This document shows positions 50,779 to 63,200 of a stretch of 64,000 bases of DNA, in pieces. This DNA comes from Chionis minor (lineage: Eukaryota; Chordata; Aves; Charadriiformes; Chionididae): assembly GCA_013398295.1 (NCBI GenBank), contig VZSF01006571.1, positions 124,001 through 188,000 of the forward strand, written 5' to 3'. Each line of letters starts with the position of its first letter. The stretch's first letter is position 1. The translations under genes were made by a program, and so were the position numbers. Below the pieces are notes generated by a model that searched no databases, was not told where the DNA came from, and was given only the letters and a program-made list of their open reading frames with translations.

Positions 50779-53700
50779 TAAAGAAAGATAAGTAATTTGG
50801 CTTAAATTGAATGAAATTCTACAGAGGGCTTTCCATGCAATAAAAGAAAAACTTCGGAAATCCGCCAGCCATTCAATCTGTTTCCACCTTTTTTTTAGTG
50901 GGAGAGTTGTTTTAGGCACAATATGATTGGTTTATTTTTGTATCAGATGAAATAATAATCATAACAGAGGAAGTTGTATGAAGAAGCTGGCCATAGGTTG
51001 ATGAATAATTAAGCTCCTAGCACATAATCTTTCACTGCTGATGTTCACAGAGGAAAATAGTGATGAGAATAATGCAGTTTTATAGATCAGGAAATAAGGT
51101 GATCACTCCCAGGAGAAGTAAATGCGCCTAGAGAAAGGAAAGGAGCAGCTCTTATCTAAGAAGGGAGAGCAAGTGTACTGAAAGACATGGGAGCTAATCC
51201 TGATGTATATGGCAGTCCCTGTAAGAGCAAGGCTAACCGTCAGAGGACTAGCCAGAAATAAAAAGTTAGATGATCTACCTTTGGTATTTGAGATGAATGG
51301 AAGTGAAAATAAGGCATGTTCTGGGCTATCTAAATAGGAAGCGGATGGACCAGGTATACTTACTTTTCCTTTGTAGCACACAATTTCCGCAACTGGCACT
51401 GACTGAAGAAAAATCCCTGGTTACAATCTTCTGCAAGTACAGCAAGGACAATCCCCCTTCAGTGCTGTTCATTGAGGATGGAGCCCTATTCATTAAACTG
51501 CTTGTGAAAAGAGAGCCAGGGAGGTCCTTTTTAACTTTGAGAAAAGTGAATTTGCTAACTAAAACAGCTTCACAGAGAACAGCATTATTCATATATTTAT
51601 CAGCAAAATAAATCTTTGTTCCAGCCAAATTTTGGTGTTTTTTAAATGAAGAAAAACATTATATTAAGGCTATTTTTCTTCCTCAGAAGCATTTTAATCG
51701 TGAAATCATCATAATTTTTAAATAGATACAATGATTCCATTCTGTCCAAAGGAAAGGATTTATTGAGTTTAAGTTTAAATACAATGCATTATTTTTCTCG
51801 TTAAAAAAGGAAGGGGAGTATTTTCCTTTTGGCTTGACTTCAGCTATTTTTATAGAAGATCAGTTTCTCATTTAGCAGTGAATAGAAAATCCTGTTATTT
51901 TATTCCCATATAAGTTTGAGTCTACAAGCTGAAAGCAATTTCTTCAAGGTTACAGGATAGAAGTCCTCTTCTCTGCACCTCTGATAATCTGAAAATACGA
52001 GAAAGAGCTCTTGTAGTCCTGTAGGGAGCAATGGCTAAGGAAAGATTTAAAAGTGCAAAATAAAAAGAATAAAACTGGACTCATTTTGTCCTGTTTCAGT
52101 TCAGTACAAGGAGAAAAGAAGTGAAACCCTGGAAAAAGCAGTAATGCAATGATAATTGTAAAGAGGAAGTTTGCCACACTTTTTTCTCAAGATACAGATT
52201 GAATTGCATGTGATCTTCTATGTGGGTTGACTGACAGTTTCAAGGATGATGAAGCCTGAAGGAATCAGGGAATTCAAAACAAGATTGTTTCTAGCCACAT
52301 CGTCTCACCACATCCGAATGACATAGTACTAACAATCAGTTATTTTTGAATCTATTTATATATTAACTGCCCAATAAAAAATGATTAGCTTACATCACCT
52401 GCAATAATGTATGTATTATGAGAATTTAATTTAGAATATATTTGAAAAGACTGACCACTCTTGACAAGAGTAGATAACATTGTTTCACCTCAAAATCATT
52501 GATAAATCTGCCTGTTCTTTGATTTTGAAGGTAAAGGTAGGGCTCCAAATGTTATCACAACTAACAAGTTAACTATAGGATTTTGCCACAGATTTATTTT
52601 CATATTCTTCACACATATCTGGCAACCCCATTGCCTTCACTGAGATCATAGGCTGTAGCTGCTAGAGAACTTGGCCTATGAGGCATAAACATGAACTCAA
52701 GGGGAATGAGTTTGGGAGGTTTTTTTTACTTCCTTTTACAAAACATATTGTTGTCACTTACAGGCCAAAACCACCCAGCTTTATTGAACAGATGTGAAAA
52801 AACAGCTATTCTTTTGTCCTGTATAGCTACTTACACCAGGACTAAACACAGGTGAAGTGAGGATAAATTACTGGTTTTCAGATTTATTGGTGTTTATGCT
52901 TACTTTACACTCACTTTGTGTGGCTGTGCGCAAATGAAAAAAGAAGTGCCTGATTATGTCCCAGCTCTGGAAACACATTGGCTTTTCTGCAACTTCAACA
53001 CTGTAATGTGGTTATCTGAAATCAAATATATGTGCCATTGACTGGTGGCTTGGTGCCTTAGATAGCTGAAGGTAACTGAAATTGCCTAACTACAGTTTTC
53101 ACCAATGGTAAATGTCCTTATGATTAGGTGAGAACTCTACTATAAATGGGTTTATTTCAAATACCTTTCAGGAATTGATTTGGTCATCTTTTCCCATTGC
53201 TTTCACACTTTCATTGCAAACATTACTTTTGAGACTAGGTAAAAAATAATTAGAAGGTGTTTATTCAAAGATACTGGTAAATAGACTCCAGGTTAGTAGT
53301 AAATAGAAACAAAAACATTCTTTTTCAGAAGATTTGATATTTATAAAGCTGCTACTTTTCAGTTTTGCAAAGTTTTTAAAGAGTACTTTAACTCAGTTAA
53401 CAGCTTGGCCAACAGCAGTCTCTCTAGAATACTAATTTGTTTTGCTTAAATGGCTTATAAACACCTGATTCCAACTTTAGAAACTAATTAGTGAGCTAGA
53501 GATTTTACATGAAATGGGCAATTTTTTGATATCCAAAACCGTGGTGAATCTAAATGCCAACATTTTTTCTAATTATGAAAAACACAAAGGGATGTCATCG
53601 GGTTAGAAAGCATATTGTGTCTTAAACTGAGATAAAATGACAGGCAGTGTATCATTCAGCTACATATTTGCTTATTTAATAACAACAGAAAAAACTCATG

Positions 53701-56700
53701 ATTAGTTCTATTTACCAGAACTGAAGAGTTCAGGGATTAAGAAGGAAAAAAGTTCTCACTTGGTTTTAATAGAAATAGTTTTCTAAAGATAATCCTGGAC
53801 CAACGCCATCGCTCTCCCTTGAGTGTGAAGTGAGGGAGGGTAATTGAAGTCAGGAGCCCTCTTTTCATCAGGCTGCCAGTGTCCTGCAGGGCAGGATTTG
53901 ACCCCAGGGACCTACCATGGCACTCATCCACACCCAGGCCTGGGTGTTCACATAAACCAGTAACTTACTTCAGCCAGTCTCCTGTGGCCACCCTGCAAAC
54001 ATGTTGCTCCTCCTCCAGCTGGCTGGCATGGGCGAATAAAACCCTACACTAAAGTCACTGCTCCTGCTCCTGTTATACAGTGCTTGGACCTGCTCCTGCT
54101 CCACCTTCGTTTGGTTGCAAGCTCTGATCTATGTGGGGTTCTCCTGTCTCAATGACCACTTTTCAGTTTGTCCTTCAGACTTTCTTTTGACGCACTGCTG
54201 TGTCACCCGTACTTCCATTTTTGTCATCAAATTGAGTGGTTGGTTCAGAACAATTTTCCTCTGTCTCAGAGAGTTAACTCCTTTCATGATCTTCTGACAG
54301 CATGACTTATCACCAATACTTGTTAAAAAAAGAAATTGTGCAGGAAGGAGTATTGAAGATTTTTTTTTTCTGTTAGGTCTGGTTAAAACAGCAACACACA
54401 AAAAAAAAAAGAAAAAAGAAAAAAAGAAAACATCCAGAAGACAAACTGGGATCGTCTTTTATGATCCACAGCTTTTGCCCCTTACAACCTCAGATTTTCT
54501 GTGCTGAACAAATTCTGATATGGAATCTATACTGATTCACTACAGTCTGAATTTCTACTCATCAGTGGTTTCACAGAAATACAGTTTCATTCATGTTGGA
54601 TTATCTGATGGTACTGACTCATTTTGTGGTGTAATTGGGAAAACTGCTTGTTAATACTGGAGAGAAGTAATTTTTATAAAGCACTTCAGCCGTCTTCCAC
54701 TGAGGACCTGTTTTAGAACCTGTTAGTGCCTATGGAAGCTTTTTCATTGATTTTGAAAACTGAGATGACTCAGGATGCTAACTCCAACTTTGACAGCTTT
54801 TGAGGTTTCAGGAAAAATAGTTTCTTGATGAGGCAAAACCAAAGTTCTCAGACAAAATGAAACTACATCAAAAAGCTGCAGATTTGAAAGGTTAGCTTTA
54901 AGCTTTCCTGTTCTTTCTTTCAACAGAAAAGACCAGAGATCCCAGAGCCTCAGTCACTGCCCTTCTTAAACTTCATCAGAACTGACGAATCTCCACAAGT
55001 TGCTTCAACTTTGGCAAACAACATAATACTGTGTAATTTTTAAAATATTCTGACTAGCTCAACTTGATACTTTCTGCAGTGCGGCACTTCAGAGTACCCA
55101 TCATTCTCATGGGATTATCATTAGCCCAGTGCCCCTCTCAGGCTCCCTAGTTGGGAGACATAATAAAACTATGAATGAGGAAGCAGCAAAACATATGGAG
55201 AAGGGAAATGAAAATCTCTCCCCTTGGAAAGGCTCTCACGCTAACAAAATGCAAGTTTAAGGAAGGGAGGAAAACTTTATGTCCCTTCCATCAGTTCTTA
55301 TTTAATATAAATAAATACAAATAATGTAAACATTTTTAGGAATTTTCAGCCCATGGATTCCAGAAGCTGTCTGACCTAGCACTTCTTCTGTGATTTAGAA
55401 AGGACTTCTTTTTCAGTTGGGATCAAAACAACCAGATGCTCTGGAAAGTTATTTTTTCATCTTCATTATAGTCTAGTTAAACCAAAAAGCAGAAGAATTG
55501 GGGATGCCAATATTCAATATCTGAAAGGCAGTGTTTTTTTATCACAGCTTGGTGCCATTGTCCAGTGAGGATTAAAAAGGTTAAGAATCAGTCTTCAGAA
55601 AAAAAAGAGACTAGAGATTTTCCTGATGTTTCTTGTGCCTTTAGGAAATGAGGTTTAACGGTTTTGTACAGTACATTTCTATCAAGTGGCAAAAGAGAAA
55701 GAAGGTTGCAAAGACTTTGCAGACTCCAGTAGGTAGGTAGATAGACGAATATATCCTGAATTATGATTTATACTGTAGGAGTCCTGTATGCCTGACACTA
55801 GATCTATTCCAAAACATACCTGATATATTACCTCATCAAAGCTTCTGGCGAAAAACCCAGCCCTGACTCTACCTCCAGACACCAAGATGTTCAGACCAAG
55901 GGAGAAAAAAATTCAGATTGCTTTCGTAAAATATTTTGTATACTTTTATTAAAAAGAACAACACTCAACTCAGCACCAGGCAGTACTTGTCTCTAAGAAA
56001 GACATACCAATAAGATGGTATTGGAGAATTGCCAGGAACACACTGATCTCTATATGTTTATATACACAGGGGGGTAAAGCAAATTTGTTTTCTTTCCTGT
56101 CAGTTTTATAGATGTGTGTCTCAAAAAAGAGCATGGTATGATAGGAAGTTTTGTCAGGGAACTGACAAAGGAGTGCTCTAGAAACACTTTCAGTATGTTG
56201 ATAAGGGCATTGCTGTGAAGTGTTCCTTCACACTACAGAAATGTTTATTGCAACAGTTGGCACAATGTTCCTGAGTTAATATTGAGCAGTTTGAACACAA
56301 GCAGTAAGTAAGTATCTCCTCTGTTTAATTTCACCTATCATTCCACAAGGATCACATGCTTGTTCTGAGCTATATATAAGCTTAATTCACTACTACTTGT
56401 TTCAGGATGAGATAAATGGCTGTTAGGCACAAAACACAAAAGTAGATTATAAGAAATGAAATTAAGAAGAATTATATAATCAGCTGAAATTGTCACTTCT
56501 GTTTCAGAACTTATTCTGCTTCTAGACAGGGTATGAAAAAGAGTGCCAGTCACTCTGTGTAGAAATTTTAAATATGAAAGTGCTATTTCAGGTTTTATTT
56601 TGAAGCCTTAACTGCTTTAGCTCCCTTAGGGACAACTTTCTATCAGGTACATGAGCTCATAAATCCTCTGATGGTGAAGCAAATCTGAATGCAGATTTAT

Positions 56701-57530
56701 CTGTTTGTTTTTCTTTACATAACCTTCCACAAATCATACTGTAAAATTAAAGTACACATCTTACTGTAATCAGTTCAAATAAACATGATCACAATATTCC
56801 ATTGTTCATACATAGCAACCCACCTCGTGCAACCTTGAGGACATGCCAGGCTATGGGCACAATGTGACTGTACCTCACTGAGTAAACAATATGGGATAAC
56901 CTCTTTGTTGGTGAAATCGTATTATTGTTATAACAACACTGACATAACAGTAACATGAAGAAAAAAACCCAAAGCATCTATTTTATCATCTGACCTACTT
57001 AACTGTATGTGGAGAAAATGAAATTGGGACTACAGGCCCCACATTTCTAGTACACTAGTTCCTTCTTATACTGGCAGTGACTGCACCTTTGCAAGATTCT
57101 TCTTTAAGACTGGAGCAAACAAGGACATATAGTTTCATTACCTTCTCAGTGGAACTTAACATCTAATTTTGACCTGAGCGCCTCCACTGAGTGCTCAACA
57201 TTGATCCATGCACAGTTTTGTGCTTGCACTCTAGGAGAGGTCTGCAGACATAATAAACGTGTTCTACCCATGGACCGAGGGTGTCTGTGTTCAGCGTAAC
57301 TCCCATCTTTGCGTTCCCAGCCAATGAAATACCAAGGGAATGAATCCAAGGAAGCGTGTGGTATCCTGTCAGTGGTATCCCTCTTCAGCACAAAATTGGG
57401 GTGTTCATTTCCAAATAGTCCTAAGATTAGGCCTTTGGGAAAACTAGCTCCTGAGGATCAGTGCAGAATGACATGTCTGCAAGCCTGATCTCAGCTTTGT
57501 TTTATTAATTTCCTTTAACCTCTATGACAT
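50779..57530. other. AT-rich non-coding DNA
   Basis: No gene recognised in about 6.7 kb. The overlapping frames at 51297-51628 lie on both strands without motifs. A GC-richer patch lies at about 53780-54130. An A-rich run with G interruptions is at 54401-54430. Confidence 0.65.
53780..54130. other. GC-richer patch, unidentified
   Basis: About 350 bases richer in C and G, with CTCCTGCTCCTG-type words near 54060-54105 and AATAAAACCC at 54036-54045. This resembles the R-U5 side of an old LTR, but no ends or matching copy were found. Confidence 0.25.
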
Positions 57531-57655
57531 TGTTGTGGTTTAACCCCAGCTGGAAGCTAGGACCATGTAGATACTTGCTAACTCTTCCCCAGTGGGATGG
57601 GGGAGAGAATCAGAAGAGTAAAAGTGAGAAAACTCGTGGGGTGAGATGAAGATGG

Positions 57656-57661
57656 TTTAAT
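57656..57661 (-). promoter_or_regulatory. Poly(A) signal ATTAAA of the minus-strand LTR
   Basis: TTTAAT on the plus strand reads ATTAAA on the minus strand, about 155 bases downstream of the TATA box and upstream of the LTR end, as expected for the R region. Confidence 0.6.
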
Positions 57662-57815
57662 AAGCAAATCAAAACAAGGAATTCATTTGATACTTCCCAT
57701 CGGCAGGCAGGTGTTCAGCCATCTCCAGGAAAGCAGGGCTCCATCACATGTAATGGTTACTTGGGAAGAAAAAACACCATCACTCAAGCATCCCTCCTTT
57801 CCTTCTTCCCCCAGC

Positions 57816-57821
57816 TTTATA
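57816..57821 (-). promoter_or_regulatory. TATA box of the minus-strand LTR
   Basis: TTTATA on the plus strand gives TATAAA in the minus-strand context CAGCATATAAAGCTGG. Its position fits a U3 promoter. Whether it is active is unknown. Confidence 0.65.
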
Positions 57822-57859
57822 TGCTGAGCATGATGTCAGAGGGTATGGCATATCACTTT

Positions 57860-57887
57860 GGTCAGCTGGGGTCAGCTGGGGTCAGCT
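57860..57887. repeat. Tandem GGTCAGCTGG repeat in LTR U3
   Basis: Three near-identical 10-base units (GGTCAGCTGG, GGTCAGCTGG, GGTCAGCTGT). Each contains the E-box CAGCTG. It lies upstream of the minus-strand TATA box. Confidence 0.9.
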
Positions 57888-58055
57888 GTCACAGCTGTGT
57901 CCCCTCCCAGCCTTTTGTGCATCCCCAGCCTACTCACTGGCGGGGTGGGGTGCGGAGCAGAAAAGGCCTTAACCCTGTGTGAGCACTGCTTCACAATAAA
58001 TAAAATCCCTATATTAACACTGTTTCCAGCACAAATCCAAAACAAAGGTATTTCC

Positions 58056-59495
58056 TCAACAGGCACTATAAGCACAGTATTTTGTGTGACTTCATAAAGA
58101 TAGGATGATTGGTAAGAAAAATCAGTCGGTCAGGGTTTAGACAAACATTTTACATGAGTTAGATGGCTTTCTCACACTGATCTTTTAAAGTTGCCTCTGT
58201 AGTGATCACAGTAACAAGTTCAAGAAGAGCAAAATAAAGCCAAACACGTATTTGCTCTTTAAGCTTTAATAGCACCTTAGCTGCTGTGTGATCTTTATTC
58301 CACGCAAATGCAGCTTGTATACAAAAAGCTGCCACCAGTGCCTGAGATGTATGAGATTTACAATGACAGTAAGCAGTTCTACTTTTGTACTCAAGTGTTT
58401 CATCTATGTATGAACTATTAGAAGAATATATGGTACTCACTGTCTCATGGCTTGTATCACAAGGATATAATAGGCACTGCATTGTAGCCAGCCAGCAGTG
58501 TCATACCTGGGGTAGGCTCTGGTGGCTTTCATAGACAATAACACTAAACATATCTCAATAACCTTGCCTGCAGTCAGGATTTTTCCCTAATGGCAAACAG
58601 CAGTGACTAGCTCACTACTTGAACGGTTGATCTGTTAGCCCATCATATTTTGAAATTTCCAAATTTCCTTTTTCTAGCACCTGCGTCAATTCTGCACTCA
58701 AGGGCTCTTCAACTATATATTGGAAGAAATCAACTTGGATACAAATTGGAAGAAGGAAGGCTTCTGACTGGCTTCATCATGCCATAGTGATGCTTCCCAA
58801 AGCCCCATGTCCATACCAGCAACCTCCTGCTCTATCTGAAGATGTCATCTGAAGATGACAGTTTCCCAAATGCTGGATCTTTTCAGTGTCCCTACAAACT
58901 CTGGTAGTAGTTCTGGTTTCTTCTTCTCATCCTCTCAGTGTCTGCTGAGCTGGGTTCCTTTCTGAAGCCCTGAAGATAGTAAGTCATCTGGCACTCCTGG
59001 CCCAAATAGCATGACCTCAGAGGGAAGGCAGATTATCCGGTCCACTTACAAAAGCTTCTCTTGCTGTATGCTTTCTGCAATGTAGTCTGTCATCTTGATG
59101 AAAAGCAGAGGATCGGGACGAAGGATTATGCTGACAGATTCTGAATGACGTCTCAAAAGTTGGATGTGTATCTACCAGATTAGGACCTACTGCTGTAAGA
59201 CATGAGGGTTTTATTGGTCCCAAGTTGTAATCTATGGAAGAGAAAATTACTTGAAAATTAGGAAATCTGTTTAACAGTGTTACTTACTAAATATATTTCA
59301 CTCAGGGCCACAGCTGAAGTGAATCTACCAGATTCAGAATGAGGAATCATAGAGTTTATTGCAGGCTAATGTCACAGAAATCCAGATCTTACTCAAGTGC
59401 AAGGAAAAAAGATGCATATCCATACTAATACTTGTGAAAAAGAGCACTAGCTAGTCAGTGCTAGCAAAATCTGTAATCTAAAGACACTGGTATAT
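58056..59495. other. Non-coding DNA between two LTRs
   Basis: No gene recognised. A 107-codon minus-strand frame (58159-58482) starts with ATG but has no motif I recognise, and no promoter or splice context supports it. Confidence 0.6.
59491..59495. repeat. 5-base target-site duplication, left copy (TATAT)
   Basis: TATAT immediately left of the LTR matches TATAT at 60256-60260. The AT-rich word makes chance agreement possible. Confidence 0.7.
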
Positions 59496-59821
59496 TGTCC
59501 TGGTTTGAGATAAAACAGGACCAATTTTGTTTAGTAACTCTGCTTTCTAACTAGGCCTCTTCTAACTGCTGAAATTAGCAGCATATTGTGCAGAAAACTG
59601 CTCTTTCTCAGAGCAATAAACCCCATGTTGTTAGCTGATGCCGAGGCACGGTATGCAGAGAGGTCCTTGTTTATACTTATTGCTATAATGACCAAGGCCA
59701 GCCAACTTTGTTATTTGCCCCGTTGGAGGGTTGGAAGTGGAAAAGCATAGAGGGGTCCCACCTGTGTGGTGACTCAAAACTGACCAAACAGTGTATTCCA
59801 TCCCATCTGCCTCATGCTCAG

Positions 59822-59828
59822 TATAAAA
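59822..59828 (+). promoter_or_regulatory. TATA box of the solo LTR
   Basis: TATAAAA in the context CTCAGTATAAAAAAAAGC, about 325 bases into the LTR. The sister LTR has TATAGAA at the equivalent place. Confidence 0.65.
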
Positions 59829-60139
59829 AAAAGCTGAGGGATCAAAGGGTCAGCCCTGTTGCTCTTCCGCTTGCTTGGGCTCTGGTTTTTCCTGGGGCTC
59901 TTGCTCTTGCTGGAGCTCTTGCTTTCTTTCTTCAATGGCCGGTGTTCAAGGAGGACTCCATCGGTTCATCTGCCTTTGATCCCGACCTGTGTGTTCCTGA
60001 ATCCAGTTCCCTTCCGTCGCCGGGTCCAGCCTGGGACTTCCCCAGTGGCTGCTGGTGACGTGATTGTCATCCCGGGAGCTCGATATGGTTTTGTATATAT
60101 TTCGTTATTTTCTTTTTGTTATTTTATTATTTATATTTC

Positions 60140-60145
60140 ATTAAA
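60140..60145 (+). promoter_or_regulatory. Poly(A) signal ATTAAA of the solo LTR
   Basis: ATTAAA in TTTCATTAAAGTAGTTTAG, about 110 bases before the LTR end. The sister LTR reads ATTGAA here. Confidence 0.6.
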
Positions 60146-60255
60146 GTAGTTTAGTTCTTACTAAATTACTCTCTCTTCTTCTCTCTGTCCTGCTTGGCGA
60201 GGGGAAACATCTGTCGCTCGGCTTGCTTGGGCCAATCTGGCCCAAACCCACTACA

Positions 60256-60260
60256 TATAT
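60256..60260. repeat. 5-base target-site duplication, right copy (TATAT)
   Basis: Matches the five bases left of the LTR at 59491-59495. Confidence 0.7.
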
Positions 60261-63200
60261 CTAAATTCAAGGTACAAACTATTAAAAAGTAGCAGTATTT
60301 ACTTTCCCTGTAAATATCCTAAAGTTATGTGACAAGACTTCCCCTTGCCTTCAGATTAGCCTAAATACTAGGGATAAGCAGTGGTCTCAATGAATAGTTA
60401 TGGTTTCCTTTAAAATTTTCATAACAAGCCCACATCTGATATTTTAATAGCTTATTACCATTCACAAGCAGCAAGTGTTTAACCTCATACAGTCAGCAGG
60501 AAGTCCCTTTTAACACCACAATACTTCATGTCTGTAAACTAGATGCATTAGGGGAAGCCCAGGACGGATGCATTATTCACATGTACTGAAGTGTTATGTC
60601 TGAGCATTGAGAATGTTTTACTGCATCAAGATAATAGTCTACAAAAAATAAAATAAAATAAAATCCTTCTTAATATTTAGAGAAAAATCCCTAGGCACAA
60701 AGGGAAAGGCTGGCTGGCAAGAGTGTTGAACAACTTTGGACTACTCCCACTTAAATCCTAAGCAGTTCTGTGCCTCCTTCTTTCTTCCTGTACTTTCACT
60801 TAATAGCTGCAGGCCTTATTTTAAAGTTTTACAAATTTCCAAGGCTATTTTTTGTCCAAAAAGACTTTGGCAGTCCAGCCATAAATCCTCTCATTCACCT
60901 GCTGTGTGACTTTGGTATCCCCAGAACCAAAAAGTGACTTTTAAGCAATAATCATTCACTCCCTATTCTGGCCTTGCACCTGGAGCCACACCTGCTAATA
61001 ATTCTTGCACAGCCATAGTAACAGCTCTTGAGTTCTCAGCACGTGGAATAACATATGGCCTCACACTTTGTTTCTCAGTGTACAACCAGTATTTCTTTAT
61101 GGACTTACTACAGTAACTACAATTTCAGTACAGAATGTATCTGCTTTTATGTGTTGATTTTTTTTTTCTTTACATGTGGTGGGTCATTAAAATCATAAAC
61201 ATTTGAATGACCTTTTCACCACACGCTCTATAGTTCCTCTTTGAAGAATAAATTCCAATGATGTTCTTTTAAAAGGAGTTACCAAAGTGATATTAAATCT
61301 TTGAAGAAGACTTCCCCCCTTTCAAAGCACTGGCTGATTACATCCCAATGTGACCTTTTTCCCTTCCTTTGAGATACCAGAGGTACATGTAAAAGGGAGC
61401 TGTGAAAGTGCATATGCAGAAGGTGGAGAAAAAAAAAAAAGAGGAAAATTAAGATTCTGTATTTTACTAGCCCATGTAGATAAATTTTAGGCAATAAAGT
61501 GAAGAGGTTTTCTGGAACAGCTGCAACACATTCCCTGGAGCAGGAAGACTCCTGTCATTACAATGAATTTCATAATGTATGAAACCAGGAATAATGTAAG
61601 ACAGCAAGCTGAATAAGTACCATGCAGCAATATTGAGAGCATTATATGCAATCTCGCCAATAAGATACATATATTGTAAAAAATGTATTGATTTTGCTTA
61701 ATAGAAGGCCACTGGAAAAAATCAACCAGGAAATCAACAGCTGGATCTGGGTAAGTTGCTTCCAAAGATCACAGTGGGAAGGGAAGAAGAGGGGGAGGAT
61801 CCATGGCAACAGCCTCTTTCTGTGCTGCATCTCCCTATATTAGAAAACCATCTTTCCAGTGCTGGGAACTGGTTAATCAAAAGCTATGAAAAAATATTTA
61901 TAAAACATTTTCATCTCTGGAAAAGAGGATGATGTAAATGTCTGTTTTTCTGTAAAAAATGCTTGCCTCTATCCCCAAGGCGAGGGAGTTGATCCTTGAG
62001 CTAAAGGAACACATTACTTAGAGAGGGTCTGTTGGAAACTTAGACCTATCAAGATCACCATGCGTAGACAACCACTGAGCTAAACATGTGAGTAGACAGC
62101 TTATTGCATAAAGATTGATTTTCTCTGAAAAGCCTTGGTTTAAATAAATAATACTTGGCTTTAAGAAGGCTGTCTGGTCAGTTTATTAACAACATGTTAC
62201 TGCTTCTGGAAAGAACAGAAGTGCAAAACAGCACTTAGTCCTGCTGAGACAATCTCAATTAGTGCTGGGCCATTGCAGCCCAGGGCTGTGTGTACGAGTG
62301 GGAGAGACACAGTGTTCCCCTCTGAGGGAAAACAACAGACCATGCACCAAGACCTTAGAAAGGAGATCAACAAGTACCAGAGGTGCAGTTAGATTATTAG
62401 AAACATTGTCTTGATGAAATTGTTAACAAATGGTGCTCTGCTGGCCTGCATCCTGAGGAACAAGTCACCAGTGGTTGGCAGACTGATGACTATATCAAAG
62501 AATATTCACTAGGGTTCTCTCTTGGGTTAGGTAATGAAGAGTGAATGCTCCTGTTAAAATCTGTAAGCAGGACAAAGTGGAGAGCAGAAATCAATATCCA
62601 CTTTCAGAAGATATCATTAAAATGAAAATGTATCTCCTGACAAGAAGAAACAAACAGGATGGTCTTTGATGGGGACAAGGGTAAGGACCTTCAGTTTGGT
62701 GGAAATTATCAGCCACCTCAACAGAGGACTCGAAATCACTGGCTGATAGAAGAACGTGGCTTATTGTCTCTAGTAGATGACAAGCTGAGCATGACTTACT
62801 CAAGCTGCTGAGAAATAATGGAAGTCTGTATGGTGAAGCGGAAACCTGAATGTAGACACACAGAAATAATCACACTGTTCTTTCTACTTATGCTCAGCGA
62901 GATAAATATGCCCACTCTGGGGCACTGCACGTCTGGAGAGATGTTGATTGAGCTGAGCAGGAAGAAGCCAGAGAAGAACAAAGAGCAGAATCAACAACCA
63001 CTTGAAGACATCTGAAAGAAGTGTGATTCTTTAGTTTAAACATGGGATGGTTCTGTGGCAATATGCTATGACAGGTTGATGAAGGTAGCGATTATCCACT
63101 AAGTGTGGGACAAGTAGGGAGAAGTCTGGAAGAATAGGCTATGTTTTAAGGAACACTTTCTAATGAAGCACTAAGCTGTCATAGGCAGCAATTGAATCTG

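Larger units (their letters stand above)
57531..58055 (-). mobile_element. LTR of an avian endogenous retrovirus, minus orientation
   Basis: On the plus strand it starts TGTTGTGGTTTAACCCCAGC, then CAGTGGGATGGGGGAGA and AACTCGTGGGGTGAGAT, and ends near AACACTGTTTCCAGCACAAA. These are blocks I know from a very common bird, especially songbird, LTR family. Read on the minus strand it has a TATAAA box (57816-57821), an ATTAAA poly(A) signal (57656-57661) and an LTR end in CCACAACA at 57531, in the right order for U3-R-U5. Three tandem GGTCAGCTGG-type units lie in U3 at 57860-57887. The U3 outer end is eroded or truncated near 58050, so no target duplication could be confirmed. No internal retroviral genes are adjacent. 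Confidence 0.88.
59496..60255 (+). mobile_element. Solo LTR of an avian endogenous retrovirus, well-preserved copy
   Basis: A 760-base element starting TGTCCTGGTTTGAGATAAAA and ending GGCCCAAACCCACTACA, with imperfect inverted ends and TATAT on both sides. It is the same family as 4632-5370. It keeps a TATA box (59822-59828) and an ATTAAA poly(A) signal (60140-60145), giving a U3-R-U5 order on the plus strand. The segment 59858-59930 has many CTTGCT/CTCTTGCT words not present in the other copy. A 116-codon frame inside (59708-60058) and a 96-codon frame (59859-60149) are by-products of the LTR, not genes. No internal retroviral region adjoins it, so it arose by LTR-LTR recombination. The 5-base duplication suggests an ERVL-like class. 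Confidence 0.93.

Noticed and set aside
58159..58482. 107-codon minus-strand frame starting with ATG
   Set aside because: Composition looks protein-like but no domain is recognised and no flanking signals support transcription or splicing.
59708..60149. 116- and 96-codon frames
   Set aside because: They lie inside the solo LTR; a related peptide (LLFAPLEGWK...) occurs in the other LTR at the same place, showing it is LTR sequence and not a gene.
4632..60255. The two sister LTRs as the ends of one giant provirus or of a duplication
   Set aside because: Spacing of 54 kb, different target duplications, unrelated flanks and no gag, pol or env between them.
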